Source: Siphonodentalium dalli (lineage: Eukaryota > Mollusca > Scaphopoda > Gadilida > Siphonodentaliidae). From it: DNA of 64,000 bases. The stretch lies in NCBI GenBank assembly GCA_032622095.1, contig CP136066.1, forward strand, positions 115,897,319 to 115,961,318. Reading direction: 5' to 3'. A program made the position numbers and the translations under genes. The notes under the pieces were generated by a model. That model did no database searches. It saw only the letters and a program-made list of their open reading frames with translations, and was not told the DNA's origin. Every line of letters begins with the position of its first letter. The first letter of the stretch is position 1. Of the stretch, positions 40,488 through 52,340 are shown piece by piece.

Positions 40488-41464
40488 TATATATGCTGGA
40501 GGTCTAACTCTCACTATAATATAAATCAGTCATTTTGCCAAGAGCGTTGTTCGGCACGGAGCTATTGTGGAATATAACCCAAAATGAAATTCTTAAAATA
40601 GAAAGAACTCATAGATTTTGCATAAAAACGATACAGGGATTCGAACACAGGACCCGGACCGATATCGCTCTTGGCTTACTTGGAATTCACTCAATAGAAT
40701 TCTACATAAATAAAAAGAAAATGTCACTATTATCATCCCTGTGCAATGTTGAATGCAACAATAAGAAAACTGTTAAACAAGTTTTCTTTCACAGAATGTA
40801 TGAATACACGCTTCTGTCTACCACTGAGTCTCGTTTGTCTTGTTCTAAAAACTACTGTTGTGACATAATGCAAATACTTGATCAATACGACTTATCGAAT
40901 TACCTTAACCAATTTGGCACAGAGTATCTTTTTCCGGACAAAAACTCGTGGAAACATATTTTTAACACAGGAATGGAAACATCACACGCGGATGCATGGA
41001 AATCAAGAACAAATTCTGACCCAAGTTTTTCTCTCTTCAATAGAATACACACAGAATTATGTATGTCTTATGTTCTATGCAAATTATATCCAGAAGACAA
41101 GACCATGTATCTCACAATTGGCAAATTGATAAGCCAAATAGGAATCAACAGAGACATTTCATGTACGAACTGTGATTCTACCACGACCGACATTTTGTCT
41201 CATATATTCATTGATTGTACGGCCATATTTTCGTTTAGAAATGAGATGGAATATTTTATTATGGATGCACTTGGGATTAATGCCTACATCAAATACGAAT
41301 CGCTCTCAGGAGAAGCCAAATTAAGTGTGCTCCTTGGCAACTTATCAGAAATTGAGAGCGATATAATGATTGAAGATGACGACATTCCAATTATAATTTT
41401 CAAAAATGTTGTCAAAATGTGGCAAGCTTATTACCTATATGCTGGTATGACCGATGTTACTTAA
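40488..41464 (+). pseudogene. LINE reverse transcriptase C-terminal part (right of insertion)
   Basis: Continues the LINE protein: after Y-A-G-G-L-T-L the frame shifts by one base near 40518 (an apparent extra A), then reads on from SVILPRALFGTELLWN to the stop at 41464, about 310 codons. The A-L-F-G-x-E-L-[LW] motif follows the thumb in many LINE ORF2 proteins. Near the end, CTNCDSTTTDILSHIFIDC is a C-x(2)-C-x(8)-H-x(4)-C zinc-knuckle typical of LINE C-termini. With a frameshift, a large insertion and a missing N-terminus, this copy is dead. Confidence 0.85.
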
Positions 41465-41680
41465 TATAGTGCACATTTGACCTTCTTTTTATTCATACAT
41501 ATATTGCCCACTATAATATTGTCATCGAAATGAATATGTCACATATAATTATATATATACCTCACTATACTTCACTTTAACTATATACGTGACACATGAT
41601 ATCCAAGTTATAATATGTCTCCAATTCTCACACGAATTATATTATATTGAAAACGAACTTGCTTTATAAAACCATTCAAG
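41465..41680 (+). other. Probable LINE 3' untranslated tail
   Basis: Follows the LINE stop codon; AT-rich, no poly(A) seen before the next repeat begins at 41681. Confidence 0.4.
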
Positions 41681-42170
41681 CCCATATAAAAATCCACGTT
41701 GGTCCCACCGTGGTGGAACCTTGGTTCACCTTGGTGACAGCACAGTAAAGCACATTTACCATGCTAGGAGGTATGATACCACCGCGGTGGCACCAATGTT
41801 TTACCAAGGTAGTAGCACAGTAAAGTTTTTTCCACCAAGCTGGCACCAATTTCCACCACAGTGGCACCAATTTCCACCACGGTGGTAGCACAGTAAAATG
41901 CATTTACCATGGTAGACTGATACCACCGCAGTGGTAGCACAGAAAAAAAAATTGTTTTACCAAGGTGGCACCAAATTCCACCATGGTGGTAGCAGAGTTA
42001 AATATTTTTACCATGGTGGGGCCAATGTATCACCTTGGTGGTAGAACTAGTACCAATATGGCATAAAGTCCCACCATGGTGGCACTACAGTTAAGTTTTT
42101 CTACCAAAGTAACATCATACCATGGCCAAATACTCTAGTGGAACCAAGTATTTCACAATATGACAATATA
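41681..42170 (+). repeat. CCACCATGGTGG-type palindrome array, copy 1
   Basis: Begins cccatataaaaatccacgtt and continues with ggtggcaccaa / ccaccatggtggtagcac / acagtaaa segments. Core units are CCACC[AG][TC]GGTGG palindromes. The opening text is the reverse complement of the end of the 46030-46640 array (aatccaccatggtcccacct read on the minus strand), so both belong to one element family in opposite orientation. Confidence 0.85.
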
Positions 42171-43199
42171 GTTTTTCAATCAAGGTACCACAATTAAAAG
42201 TGTGGGTCTCATCTACTAAATACTACTATTATTATATATACGCGGGCCCGGGTTCTATAATATTATCAGCGGGAAAACAAATTATTTAAATTTTAACCAA
42301 TTGAATTGTTAAACGTGATATTTTTTGCACTAAACCATATTTTGTATCGAACCAAATGATACCAGCTTTTGGCGTGAGAAGATACATGTATGTAGTTGTT
42401 CGTAACAAACAATCGGCATTAATTGTTAGACCCAAATCGGCCGCCCGATTGGTGAGTCGCGCGCGGTATCACGTGGTGATGCTTGCGTCGTCTGCCGGAA
42501 AGCCTCAATGTTGACGATTTTGTAAAGGCGAACTGAACGACTCTGAATGGGGATTTTCGGATCTGGACGAATTCTTTAAAGGTAATAATTTCTGCCTTAT
42601 GAGAACACATCAATATAAAAGAATAGGTTCAGATGGACATGTTTAGAAAGAGATATACGTAGTCTACCCAAAATAGTCGTTGTTAATATCATTTCTACCT
42701 ACATAATTAGAGGTAATTAGAGGTCATGATTGGTGTCCGCGAGTTTACATCGACAATTTGCAAACGCATTTAATTTTTTAAATTATGGATTAATCTTGGT
42801 TTTCAATTTGGACAACCACATATGATATTGAACTCTGCTCAAGACGTTTACATTTGAATGTTTTCGAGTAAATTTTAGACTACCCTAAATTATTCCAGAA
42901 ATTGCAGAATGAACCAGATACATGCAGGCGATGAAAGGCCGATGGTCTATTTTCGATCGGTTTAATATTTAAAGACCTGTTTAAGTTCGACCTCAATCAA
43001 GTTTTGACTTTCAACTTCAAGTGACTGATTTTGAATGATAGGGGGTTTCTAAGCAACTTCACAGAACAAAAGTTATTCTAGTATTTATATACATCAGAAC
43101 GAATGAGACTGAGAGAAGTGCGAGAGTCGTGCACCGAACGTTGGCAACACCCGGAATCACCAGCCTACTAACCGCGCTTGACTTCGCTAAAAGTGATGT
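42171..43199. other. No gene confirmed
   Basis: 42430-42590 is locally CpG-rich with an inverted CCAAT (gattggt) and a possible donor (ttaaag/gtaata at about 42580). This might be a first exon, but no continuing protein was identified. Confidence 0.3.
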
Positions 43200-43566
43200 G
43201 AAACACTCCGGTATGGTGATCAAATAGAATTGGAGAATAATCTTGTTCAAATTTTTACAAATAGTATATCTAAATTGACAATACTAGTATACACTGTCAT
43301 TCTTGTATATGAATCAAATGCAGTGACTCTCCATGGCGAAATCATTTTCGTTAGTTTATCGCCGATAGATGCGTCCCGAATCGAGTTGTAAATATTTACA
43401 ATTGAGCGTAGGTCTGATGATGATTTCAATGGAGTGGTATGGTCAATTTGCTTAAAATGTTTGGCTATGAGTATGTTATTAGAATGTTACATTCATCCAG
43501 TTGACATAGAGCCTGAATACTGACTTAATATCAGTTTCACGCACCCGAACAAGTACATAGTATGTC
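43200..43566 (+). repeat. Dispersed repeat, copy 2
   Basis: Colinear with 6075-6420; see the shared blocks there. A substitution-rich but gap-poor alignment suggests an old duplication. Confidence 0.75.
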
Positions 43567-43739
43567 TAGCCGGTAATCACACAAAACGTCTAACGACAAG
43601 GATATGACTGAAAGACCTTCTTGTTCACACCAAGTCATGTTCGGATTACTTATACATATCGGAAAAATATGTGGTCGACAGGTATACTTGGCTTAATTTT
43701 TTATTTTGTAATTAGTTATTTTCTTATGTTGACATATTC

Positions 43740-44025
43740 TTAACCCTTTCATGACGGGAGCTGCTCTGGTGTTGCATTAACCTTTTCATGCCTGGAGCTT
43801 CCCGATATTATGTGCAAACCCTTTGCCAATGCATATTCTTATACAGGTATATGCGAATCACCCATGGGCACCTCGAATATATAAGAGAATGCATTAGTAT
43901 AATAATATTTAAGCCAATGCGTTCTCTTAGATATGTGGGGTACCAATATTCACATATATAAGAGAATGCACTGGCACAGGATATTTAATGCTGCTCAAGC
44001 ACAACACCCGTCATGAAAGGGTTAA
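43740..44025. mobile_element. TTAA MITE, 286 bp, termini CCCTTTCATGACGGG
   Basis: TTAA at 43740-43743 and 44022-44025; inverted ends TTAACCCTTTCATGACGGG and its complement CCCGTCATGAAAGGGTTAA, matching perfectly. Inside are opposed 'ataagagaatgca' segments that add further stem. This is a different family from the AGGGGTACTGTAC MITEs, but the TTAA target likewise suggests piggyBac-type mobilisation. Confidence 0.85.
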
Positions 44026-45558
44026 ACATATTATGCCAGTGTATTCTCTTAATAGACTCTTAGATATGCAAGTGGTTTCTTTTTTGCATTGTTTATTTTG
44101 TTGATGGGTGGATACTATGTATGTTTAAAAAATTTCCAATCGTTTGACAATGCCTCGAATAACAATCGATTAATGAACTAGGGTTAGCCCCCTCCCCTCT
44201 CAGGGTAATCTGCAATGTAGCCCACCCCATGTTGGGGATCGTAGTCCTTCTGACTGTCCTTGTGCCTGGGAAATCTGGCACCATCCCTGCAAGATGGTTG
44301 GGAGAAAGGTTTAAACACTTGAAAATTCAGTGTCATGTATATTCCCATTCGTCAAGCGCCAACACCGGAGATGATATTAAATTATCTATACATGATTGAG
44401 ATTCTACAGAAGATGTATTTCACAGTAGGTGAACGTCCCATCTCAATATTGCATGATTTAGGTTACTTTGGTGAGCCGATTTCGCTTTGCGTTGCTTTCA
44501 ATCATGGAATTTCTCCCAGGTAATTAATTCAATATATATGGCGATATTGGCCCACAAGTCACAGAAATCGTGCATTCTCGAGCTGGAAGTTGGAAACAAC
44601 CCCCTACTTAGAAATAGATTATTACGGACCAAGAATTAACAAACCCTTATATTCCCTGTGTTGTTTGTTCATTGTTGTAAAGCTCATCAGAATATCAACC
44701 AGTTTCCAGGTTCTGAACAGATGGAATATGATATGATCATTACTAGTACAAATTTGAGATATGATGGTATCATGCGAGTCAAACAGAATGAACCTTGTAT
44801 TACATGGCCATGTAAAATTGTAAATCTTATCGGCAACTTGTTATATTAATTGTTCTATAATGTATAATTGATGCTTCATATTAGACTATTTTTTAATACA
44901 ATGTACTATTCTGTTCAGTGTGTGCTAACGTGCAGCAGGGAATCTAGTGCCAGAGTATGTGTCGTATGAATAGGCGACTTGTATGGGATTGTGCAGCTAC
45001 TACATACATTGTACATGTGTGTACATGTACTTCATCATGGAAATAACAATATGTTATTCATCAACGTTATCTACATAAATAGTGTACTGCGATATATGCG
45101 TGTGATACAGTCTGGAATGTTCACTTTTTATGGTATAGTAACATGATACTGAAAAATCAAGAATATTCAACAATAATCGTTGAAAATGTTTCTCCGTACC
45201 TTTCTCATACTGACTTATAATTATGGCAAATGTGACAAGCTGTTAATTCTGGGGCAGGTTTAATACAAATGGGTGTGTGGTGACTGGTCAAACTAATGTG
45301 ATAATTTACAGTTTCAAATTGGATAATATTGAAGAGTAGCAGGTGCCAGAGGTGGATATTCTGTACTATTTATTTCAATGTCTTTGTTGCAAGGGATGAA
45401 TACGTACAGATGACATGGTGAGACAATGTTGCGGCAGAAAGGCAATGGAGTTCTGGAGAAGTTTGAATAAATGTTGAAATTTTTAATTTTATGAAGCTGT
45501 GTGTTCCTTTTCACAATAGTTGAGTCCAATCAAAGATGTTTTTCCTTGATACTTAGAT
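44026..45558. other. No gene or named repeat seen
   Basis: Short frames at 44335-44523 and 44658-44849 show no family resemblance or splice context I can defend. Confidence 0.5.
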
Positions 45559-45974
45559 GCAAGCCTGCAAATAGTGTGTCTGACATTTGCAGAATGAGAT
45601 TCCCCAGAGGGTGAATTTAGTGACGCTATCCCGCACAGTGGGCTATCATCACCAAATTTAAATTCACCCTCTGTGGACCTCATTCTGCTAAGGTCTCATC
45701 TTCTAGGAATTATTTATAGTCACAAATTAACAATGTTTTGAGTTACTTAATTCCCTTCTATTCAGTTTCTATATCCCCTAATTTGCAACAGATAAAATTC
45801 ACAATCGACGGGAATCATGGTTGAACATCACCAACTTCAATTGGGGAATTTCATACTGATCTGCCATAGCAGTTGAGGCTTAAGCAGAATGAAGTCCCCA
45901 GAGGGTGAATTTGGTGATGCTAACCCTCTGGGGACCTCATTCTGCAAATGACAGACATTATTTGCAGCCTTGTA
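45559..45974. mobile_element. Foldback element of about 415 bp with nested hairpins
   Basis: Outer arms: aagcctgcaaatagtgtgtc... (45559-45588) and its complement ...tgcagcctt (45946-45973). Inner hairpins are gcagaatgagattccccaga...tctgtggacctcattctgc (45589-45688) and gcagaatgaagtccccagag...ctctggggacctcattctgc (45884-45945). The same 20-nt terminus thus occurs four times in alternating orientation. Confidence 0.75.
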
Positions 45975-46029
45975 CATATAAACACATTTATGCAAAGTTT
46001 CATCTGCCTGAGACTGTCTCCTCCCTTGT

Positions 46030-46640
46030 GTCATGATAAACCACATGATAAACCACAGTATACCATCATGGTAACACCATGGTAAACTAAAGTATACCAC
46101 CATGGTAACACCATGATAAACCAAAGTATACAACCATGGTAACACCACGATAAACCATGGTAAACCACAGTATACCACCATGGTAACACCACGGTAAACC
46201 ACAGTACACCACCATGGAAACACCGTGGTAAACCATGGTAACACCACGGTAAACCACAGTATACCACCATGGTAAATCACAGTATTCCACAAGGGTGCCA
46301 CCTCGGTAAACCGCAGTATTCCACAAGGGTGCCACCTCGATAAACCACAGTGTGCCACCTTGGTATACCGCCGTATCCACCATGGTAAATCACAGTATTC
46401 CACAAGGGTGCCACCTCGGTGAACCACAGTATTCCCACCTCGATAAACCACAGTATTCCACCATGGTAAATCACAGTATTCCACAAGGGTGCCACCTCGG
46501 TGAACCACGGTAATCCACCATGGTATTCCACCTTGGTGAAAGCGGCCAAACCCCCATGGTGGATTACATGGGTCGATTACCATGGTGGATTACCAAGGTG
46601 GTTTTACCAAGGTGGGACCATGGTGGATTTTTGTATGGGA
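46030..46640 (-). repeat. CCATGG palindrome array, copy 2
   Basis: About 25 repeats of 'ccaccatggtaa..caca' type, many with a CCATGG or CCACGG core, ending aaggtgggaccatggtggat and tttttgtatggga at 46640. The minus strand is open across most of the array because the repeat has no stop in one frame; the resulting 248-residue Trp/Gly-rich translation is an artefact. Confidence 0.85.
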
Positions 46641-48335
46641 GTATACAAATAAATCGTGTAAGTTACGTGTACACGTGTGCCTGTGCGTGTTGGTGCGTGC
46701 GTCCCATTCGGTTGGGATCAGTTGGCCAGTAGGATGACAATCCAATGCTTCAGTATATCCCGCGCGTCCGGGTACACGTGCGTGCGTTTGGCATACACCA
46801 ATGTATGCCGTTGTGGCTGCGCCCCTATGTGTGCGTACCATACGGCAACGAAATGGCGTTCGGATGCATTACCACCGCGTGTAGTCATGCCGAACAGTAC
46901 GTGACGGTTGGCGGTACGTGTACGTAGGCGCGCAGACCCAACTCCATGCAGAATGATATATATATATTTGTATATACTTTTGATTGTTCATATGCTTATG
47001 TATAAGCGTTTGTATCATGTTCTTTATTTGCCATTTGTTCATATATAGGCCTAATCTTCAGTAATGGAGGATAATTAAAGATATATATATTTAATTTATG
47101 TCGAACAAAGGGTGTTAATTGTAGGGTGGGCACCTTGGCACTCTTTACATACACCCGATCGCAAAATGGTCACTGTCCAGATGGGTTCAAATGGGGGAAC
47201 GCTTGTCATTTCTCAGCCCCCTGACCGATTTAGGTCACACAAATGGCGTTATACGCGCACAACTTTATCTCTAGCAGTTCGTGAGTGACGTCATTGGATG
47301 GTAATCACGTTGTGGAACATCATTAGAATGCACCCAGCTGGTTTCCGTTGTTAGCGACAGCGTCCTTAGAAACGTCAACACACACAACGTATGTTCGTGT
47401 AATCGGCGGCGACCTCTTTCTAAAAGATCAAATGATGCGCCCCAAATATAATTCTTTAAAGTTCAGTTTGTGAAGTCTGTAACTTGATTAAGCAACTGGA
47501 AGTTTGTTTCTATAAAATATACGATATTCTTCCCTCCGTGAGCTGGTGAATTTGCACTACCTATAATCAATATCGGTGCTATATAGTCTAGACGAGTGCT
47601 AACTAGTGCTACTGGCTACTGCTCAACTTCAAGTTCAGACTTTCATTCATAAACAACCAAATTCACATGACTGCTTTATATACTCGTACAATTAATTTTT
47701 TTTTTCATTTAGAACTTTACGCGAATAATAAGATTTTATTAGAAATCACACCATGGTCCATGCTATGATATTTTTCCTGCACAATTTAGAAATATAATTA
47801 TAATATAGGCCTTAAGCGGACTATTTCGCTGTGCAGTCGTATGAATAGAAAACTTTCATTGTCAGGTTTAGTCTCTACTATACATATAGGGGCCTGAACC
47901 CTAATTTCAGGTTCCAGCATGCAATTTTCTCTGTTTGCTAATTGAACAGGTTCTGTTGCACATGCAGGCTCCAAAATAGCGTGTGTTCTGCCTTATGTCA
48001 CAACGAAATAAACCCATAAAATATTCTCTCAACTAATAATGGCTGACAAAAAAAAAAAACACTTGCTGGGGAGAAATTCTTGTAAACACAATATAAACGA
48101 AACTGCATGTAGCCTATAATATATGCGTTGTCAAATAACAGTTGAACCAACTCCTGAATTAATGTTACTTCATTCAATGATTCATGCATGCAGATTCGGA
48201 TTCGAGCCATGTTCAATGATGCCGGAAACAAGCCACGTGGCAAAAGGGGCGCAATTGTATGGGGTTTGACTGTCAATCAAGACTTGCAGGAATATACCGT
48301 TACAGAGAAGGGGACTATCGTTTTAAACCAGATGA
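46641..48335. other. No gene seen; CpG-rich patches
   Basis: 46650-46930 is rich in CpG and in cgtg/cgtacg words. 47287-47300 contains TGACGTCATTGG, a CRE next to an inverted CCAAT, which could be promoter DNA, but no transcript start or coding exon was found nearby. Confidence 0.35.
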
Positions 48336-48600
48336 ATTGGACTTAAGTCCAAATCAATTCAATAATTGGACTTAAGTCCAATTAATTGGACTTAAGTCCA
48401 GATGATTGGACTTAAGTCAAAATATCGAATTGGACTTAAGTCCAAATACCAAATATTTAAGTCCAAATACCAAATATGGAGTTTGACTGTCAAGCAAGAC
48501 TTGCAGGAATATACCATTACAGAGAAGGGGACAATCGTTTTAAACCAGATGAATAAATCAAAAATGTGAAAACGGCTTGCCATAGGTACGTGTGTGTACG
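48336..48600 (-). repeat. Small TTGGACTTAAGTCCAA cluster, reverse orientation
   Basis: About six copies of the palindrome (48338-48478). It is followed at 48555-48600 by gtgaaaacggcttgccatag..tacgtgtgtgtacgg, the reverse complement of the text before the 35157-35706 array (35129-35160). The palindromes are therefore part of a mobile or duplicated element with fixed flanks on at least one side. Confidence 0.8.
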
Positions 48601-50250
48601 GTGAAGATTACATCTCTATGTCGAAAGTCGGTTAATAATGACCTGAGGATTAATACTGTTAAAACTAAGTTAAACTCTTACCAAACAAACAAACTTACTC
48701 CATATGTCATGCGAGTGATTTTTCGGTCATATGATTGAAAAAGTCCAAGAGAATTGGTCGAAATATAATCAAGGTAAAAACTAATGCTCTAAGTACTGGA
48801 ATCAAACTCATTATTGCGAATCCAGAGCAAGGAATCAATATTTTCGTTTGAACTTACACATATTTGCATCAGCCTGTGCATTTAAACAGATCGTATGTTG
48901 GGTTAGTCCCCTTATAACGAATCGCGTCTTTTGTATTACTTCTATTTACACTATAGGCCTATACTCACTGACAAAGCGCTCTCTCTGGGTCATATATGTA
49001 TTACAAGTACATGTGCAATGACTCAATGAAGAGTTTATGCTCACTTTATGTGGTGAGCCGTTTGGTCGGAAAATATGTCCAAAAAAATTAATAGTGGATT
49101 ATTTAAATAATTGCATGCAACAAGCATTCAATATAGGTATATTCCATTTTAATAACAATCTTTTCTAAATCAATATATTATTTCCCAAACCAATGTAATG
49201 ATGTTCATTTCCAAACCAATAGTCTTTTTTATATTCAATATGAGCCAATTTCTCTCTAATATATATCGTTTTCTAATCAATGTTGAAAGACGCAGATTAA
49301 ATGTTCTATTTCATTTTAATAGCGCTCATATTCGAACCTTCTTCTTCTTCTTCTTCTATTGATCTATCCGCTCTAGAACCAATTTGTAAAAACAAATTCT
49401 AATACAGCAGTTATACATTCTAATACAGTTATCGTACATTTAATATATATACTTCAATTTCGTTGAAATAGCACTTCTATCAATATACGACAATACGAAA
49501 CTAATTTTAACAACAGTCTATGAAAATCGGATAGACGTGAATTCTTGACCAATATACGTGCAGTTTTAACTTTTTATAGACGTCGCTAGTTCAATGTAAA
49601 ATATGGAGAAATAACTCTATACCAATTATGAACAAGCTCTCACAGCGTCGAAATTGCAAACTGATGCCAATGATGGTAACGTTACGTTATACGCAAAACT
49701 AAAGTACAGATACACAATAAGTTTGGATTGATCGTTGAAAAATATTAAAGAGAAATGCTTATAGGGGCGGCGAAAGATACAAACAATTGGGGGGGGGTAA
49801 CAATTTTCGGGCATGGTGGGGGAGGGCGTAGCGGTATTTTCAATTTTCAATTATTTAATTTCTCATTTCCAATACAATGGCATTTCGAAATTTACAAAAT
49901 ATTGCGCCGGTCCCCCACTCCAGAAATTAATGGGTTTCCAGTGCTAATTAATTAAAGCATGCGTCAATCAGTCAATATGGCAATCCGAAATACATAAATA
50001 TACATATAGCAAAGCTGTGTGAAAACAAATATACATTAGTACAAAAATGGAAACGGATATAACAAAACAAGGGTCATGTTTGTGTCGATATGGGTGTCCG
50101 ATATATTAAACGTGTACCTATCTATTCTGGGTGTTATGTTTATATAAATAGACTATACGTGAACCTTAAGATGGAGATGCACGTTTTGCATAAATACAGC
50201 CAAATATGGCAAGAGATTTTCAACAAAGTATTTCTCTGGGGGGGGGGGGG
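48601..50250. other. No gene seen; part of a dispersed inverted pair
   Basis: 49460-49700 matches 56510-56720 in reverse complement (acgacaatacgaaactaatt and cagcgtcgaaattgcaaact are shared words). 49338-49357 is (CTT)n. 49785-49925 is G-rich. The rest is unannotated. Confidence 0.55.
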
Positions 50251-50763
50251 GGGCAGAATTTTTTTCCCGACACGTATGATGGGTGTCAACTGTCAAAATA
50301 AGCCCAAAGCATTTTTTTCCGTGACAACATTTTTTTTTTCCTTCACATCTTTTATTGGATTTTTACTTGTTTGTACTGGATTGTAACACTAAGAAATCAA
50401 TAATAAGGAACTACAGCAACACTAAACACGCTAGGGCCATTAGATGTTGGTTTGTGCCTCTTTATGACAAGGGAAAGTATTATTAATGCAGTTGAATCGC
50501 CCATGCAGTATTCTATGTAATTAACATCAAATAAGGATAACTTTAAAGAATTAAATTTAATGCCAAATCTGGTCAAACATGGACATTAAACACTGATGTA
50601 TACACTGATGTATAAAGAAAAAAAAACATGTAACATACCTAGACTTGTGAGTGGATAACACAATTATCTCATATGTGACAAAAGAGATAGAAAATGGTAA
50701 TAATTCACAATCTCATGTAGTCATGAATGAGTTAATACAGGTTTCTACTAAAAGTGTAGGTTG

Positions 50764-51127
50764 GAAGGTCCCGGGCGTGGACAACTAACTGAAAATGCGT
50801 AATCCAGCGTCATCGCTGGATCGTCCCGCTTTTCCAAGATGCCGAGACAATGTCAAGGCAAAGGCAAATATCAAGGCAAAGATCAAGGCATATATAGATC
50901 AAGGCAAAAGTACACGACAAAGACCAAGTGAAGATTCTCAAGACAAGATTCGAGACACCTACGACGCTGACCAATCCCGGCCTCAAGACTTCTCCACCCG
51001 ATCCACGGCCTGACTGTTGGAGATTAAAGACACAAGAAGATTCAAGACAGGGCGTAAGGGCGATCTTCGGATGAGCCCACCACCGTCCTTGTGCCGCCCT
51101 TCGGGCGGGCACGCAAATCCTTTCGCT
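50764..51127 (+). repeat. Insert 1 in the long repeat
   Basis: About 364 nt absent from the compact copy. More GC-rich than its surroundings, with a 72-codon Lys/Gln/Asp-rich frame (50795-51013) lacking any recognised domain. Class unknown; no clear target duplication. Confidence 0.55.
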
Positions 51128-51389
51128 ACTTGTTATATGCTTTACTCTCACATGCTACACTTGAGCAGTCCAATAGAAATAAAAGGCCGCTCGGCCACAG
51201 TGTCCCCCGAACCGGTGGCTTCATTTGGAGCGAAGGCTTTGTAGAAGTATACTATATGGATAAGACACTTGTGCATTGTCTCATTACTGATATGCATACA
51301 AATAATCAAATCTTAAAAAAACTTTTAAAGTCAAAATATAACCTCAAATTGGCACAAAATGAACAAAATTACAAGAAAAATTGAATTTT

Positions 51390-52340
51390 CTAAGTCGAAA
51401 AGCCCAAAACTCTGAGAAAAATCATCGGTTCAAACTCACATTCGAACTTGACCTGTATCGTGATATGACTGATCCACATAAATACGTTATTTGCAATTAA
51501 AGGATCCAAACTTGAGATATCATCCGGAAACCGAAAAAGTGAGAAATTTTCTAAATAAAACAAGTCGAATAAAAGGTCGGTAGGCCTCATGTCCGCCTCT
51601 AAGCGTCGGCTTGATACGACCGTTGTTTGCGCTTAAAAATTGGCATGGCGGAACACGAAATCGAATTTGATCTGTCTTTTGTGCTAGTAAACCTACATAT
51701 ACCAAATGTAATTTCATTCAGTACACATTTACTAAAGTTATCATCCGGAAACCTCAAATTGGCAAAAATTCTAAGTCAAAAAGGGACATAACTCTGGTGA
51801 AAATTGGCAGGTGGAACCCGAATTCGAACTTGATCTGTATTTTGATATAAGTAATCCACGGGTTTTGCATATAAACAATCCAAAATCAAGTTATCATCCG
51901 GAAACCAAAAAACAGAAGAAAAATTGAATTTTCTATGTCGAAAAGGGGCATAACTCTGCCAAAAATAGTCGGGCAGAACCCAAGTTCGAACTTGTCCTGT
52001 GTTTTGCTAGGAGAAAGTAATATACCAAATTTGGTTTAAATCCGATTAACTCTACTAAAGTTATCATCCGGAAACCAACTTTCAGGGGTTTTCTAAGTCA
52101 AAAAAGGGCCACAACTCTCGCAAAAATGGGCGGAGCAAACCCATATTCGAACTTGACCTTTATTTTGGTCTGATAAACTCACCTATGAAATTTGCTTTTG
52201 ATCTAATAACCTGAACTAAAGTTATCATCCGGAAACCATTTCCGGACGGACGGACGTCCAGACAGACGGACTGACGGACGGACGGACACCGGCTATTTTA
52301 ATAGTCCCCCGAAAAAAAAAATTCGGGGGACAATAATGCC
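51390..52340. repeat. Degenerate tandem repeat, about 150-170 nt x 5
   Basis: 'gttatcatccggaaacc' recurs near 51515, 51735, 51888, 52060 and 52216, each followed by 'aagtcaaaaagggacataac'-like text. It ends in gacggacggacgg repeats and a gtcccccgaa / ttcgggggac hairpin. Confidence 0.8.

Noticed and set aside
40630-40660. 'gggattcgaac' resembling a tRNA B box on the minus strand
   Set aside because: It lies inside the LINE coding frame and no cloverleaf can be built around it.
42500-42582. Short frame ending ELNDSEWGFSDLDEFFK before a gtaata donor, possibly a first coding exon
   Set aside because: Only about 20 codons, no start codon in frame, no downstream partner exon recognised.
45837-46583. 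248-residue minus-strand open frame, Trp/Gly/Tyr-rich
   Set aside because: It is produced by the CCATGG-type tandem array, which lacks stops in one frame; neighbouring frames of the same array are open too.
47287-47300. TGACGTCATTGG as a CRE-CCAAT promoter
   Set aside because: Isolated motif match with no identifiable transcript or first exon; also TGACGTCA occurs by chance elsewhere (18167-18174).
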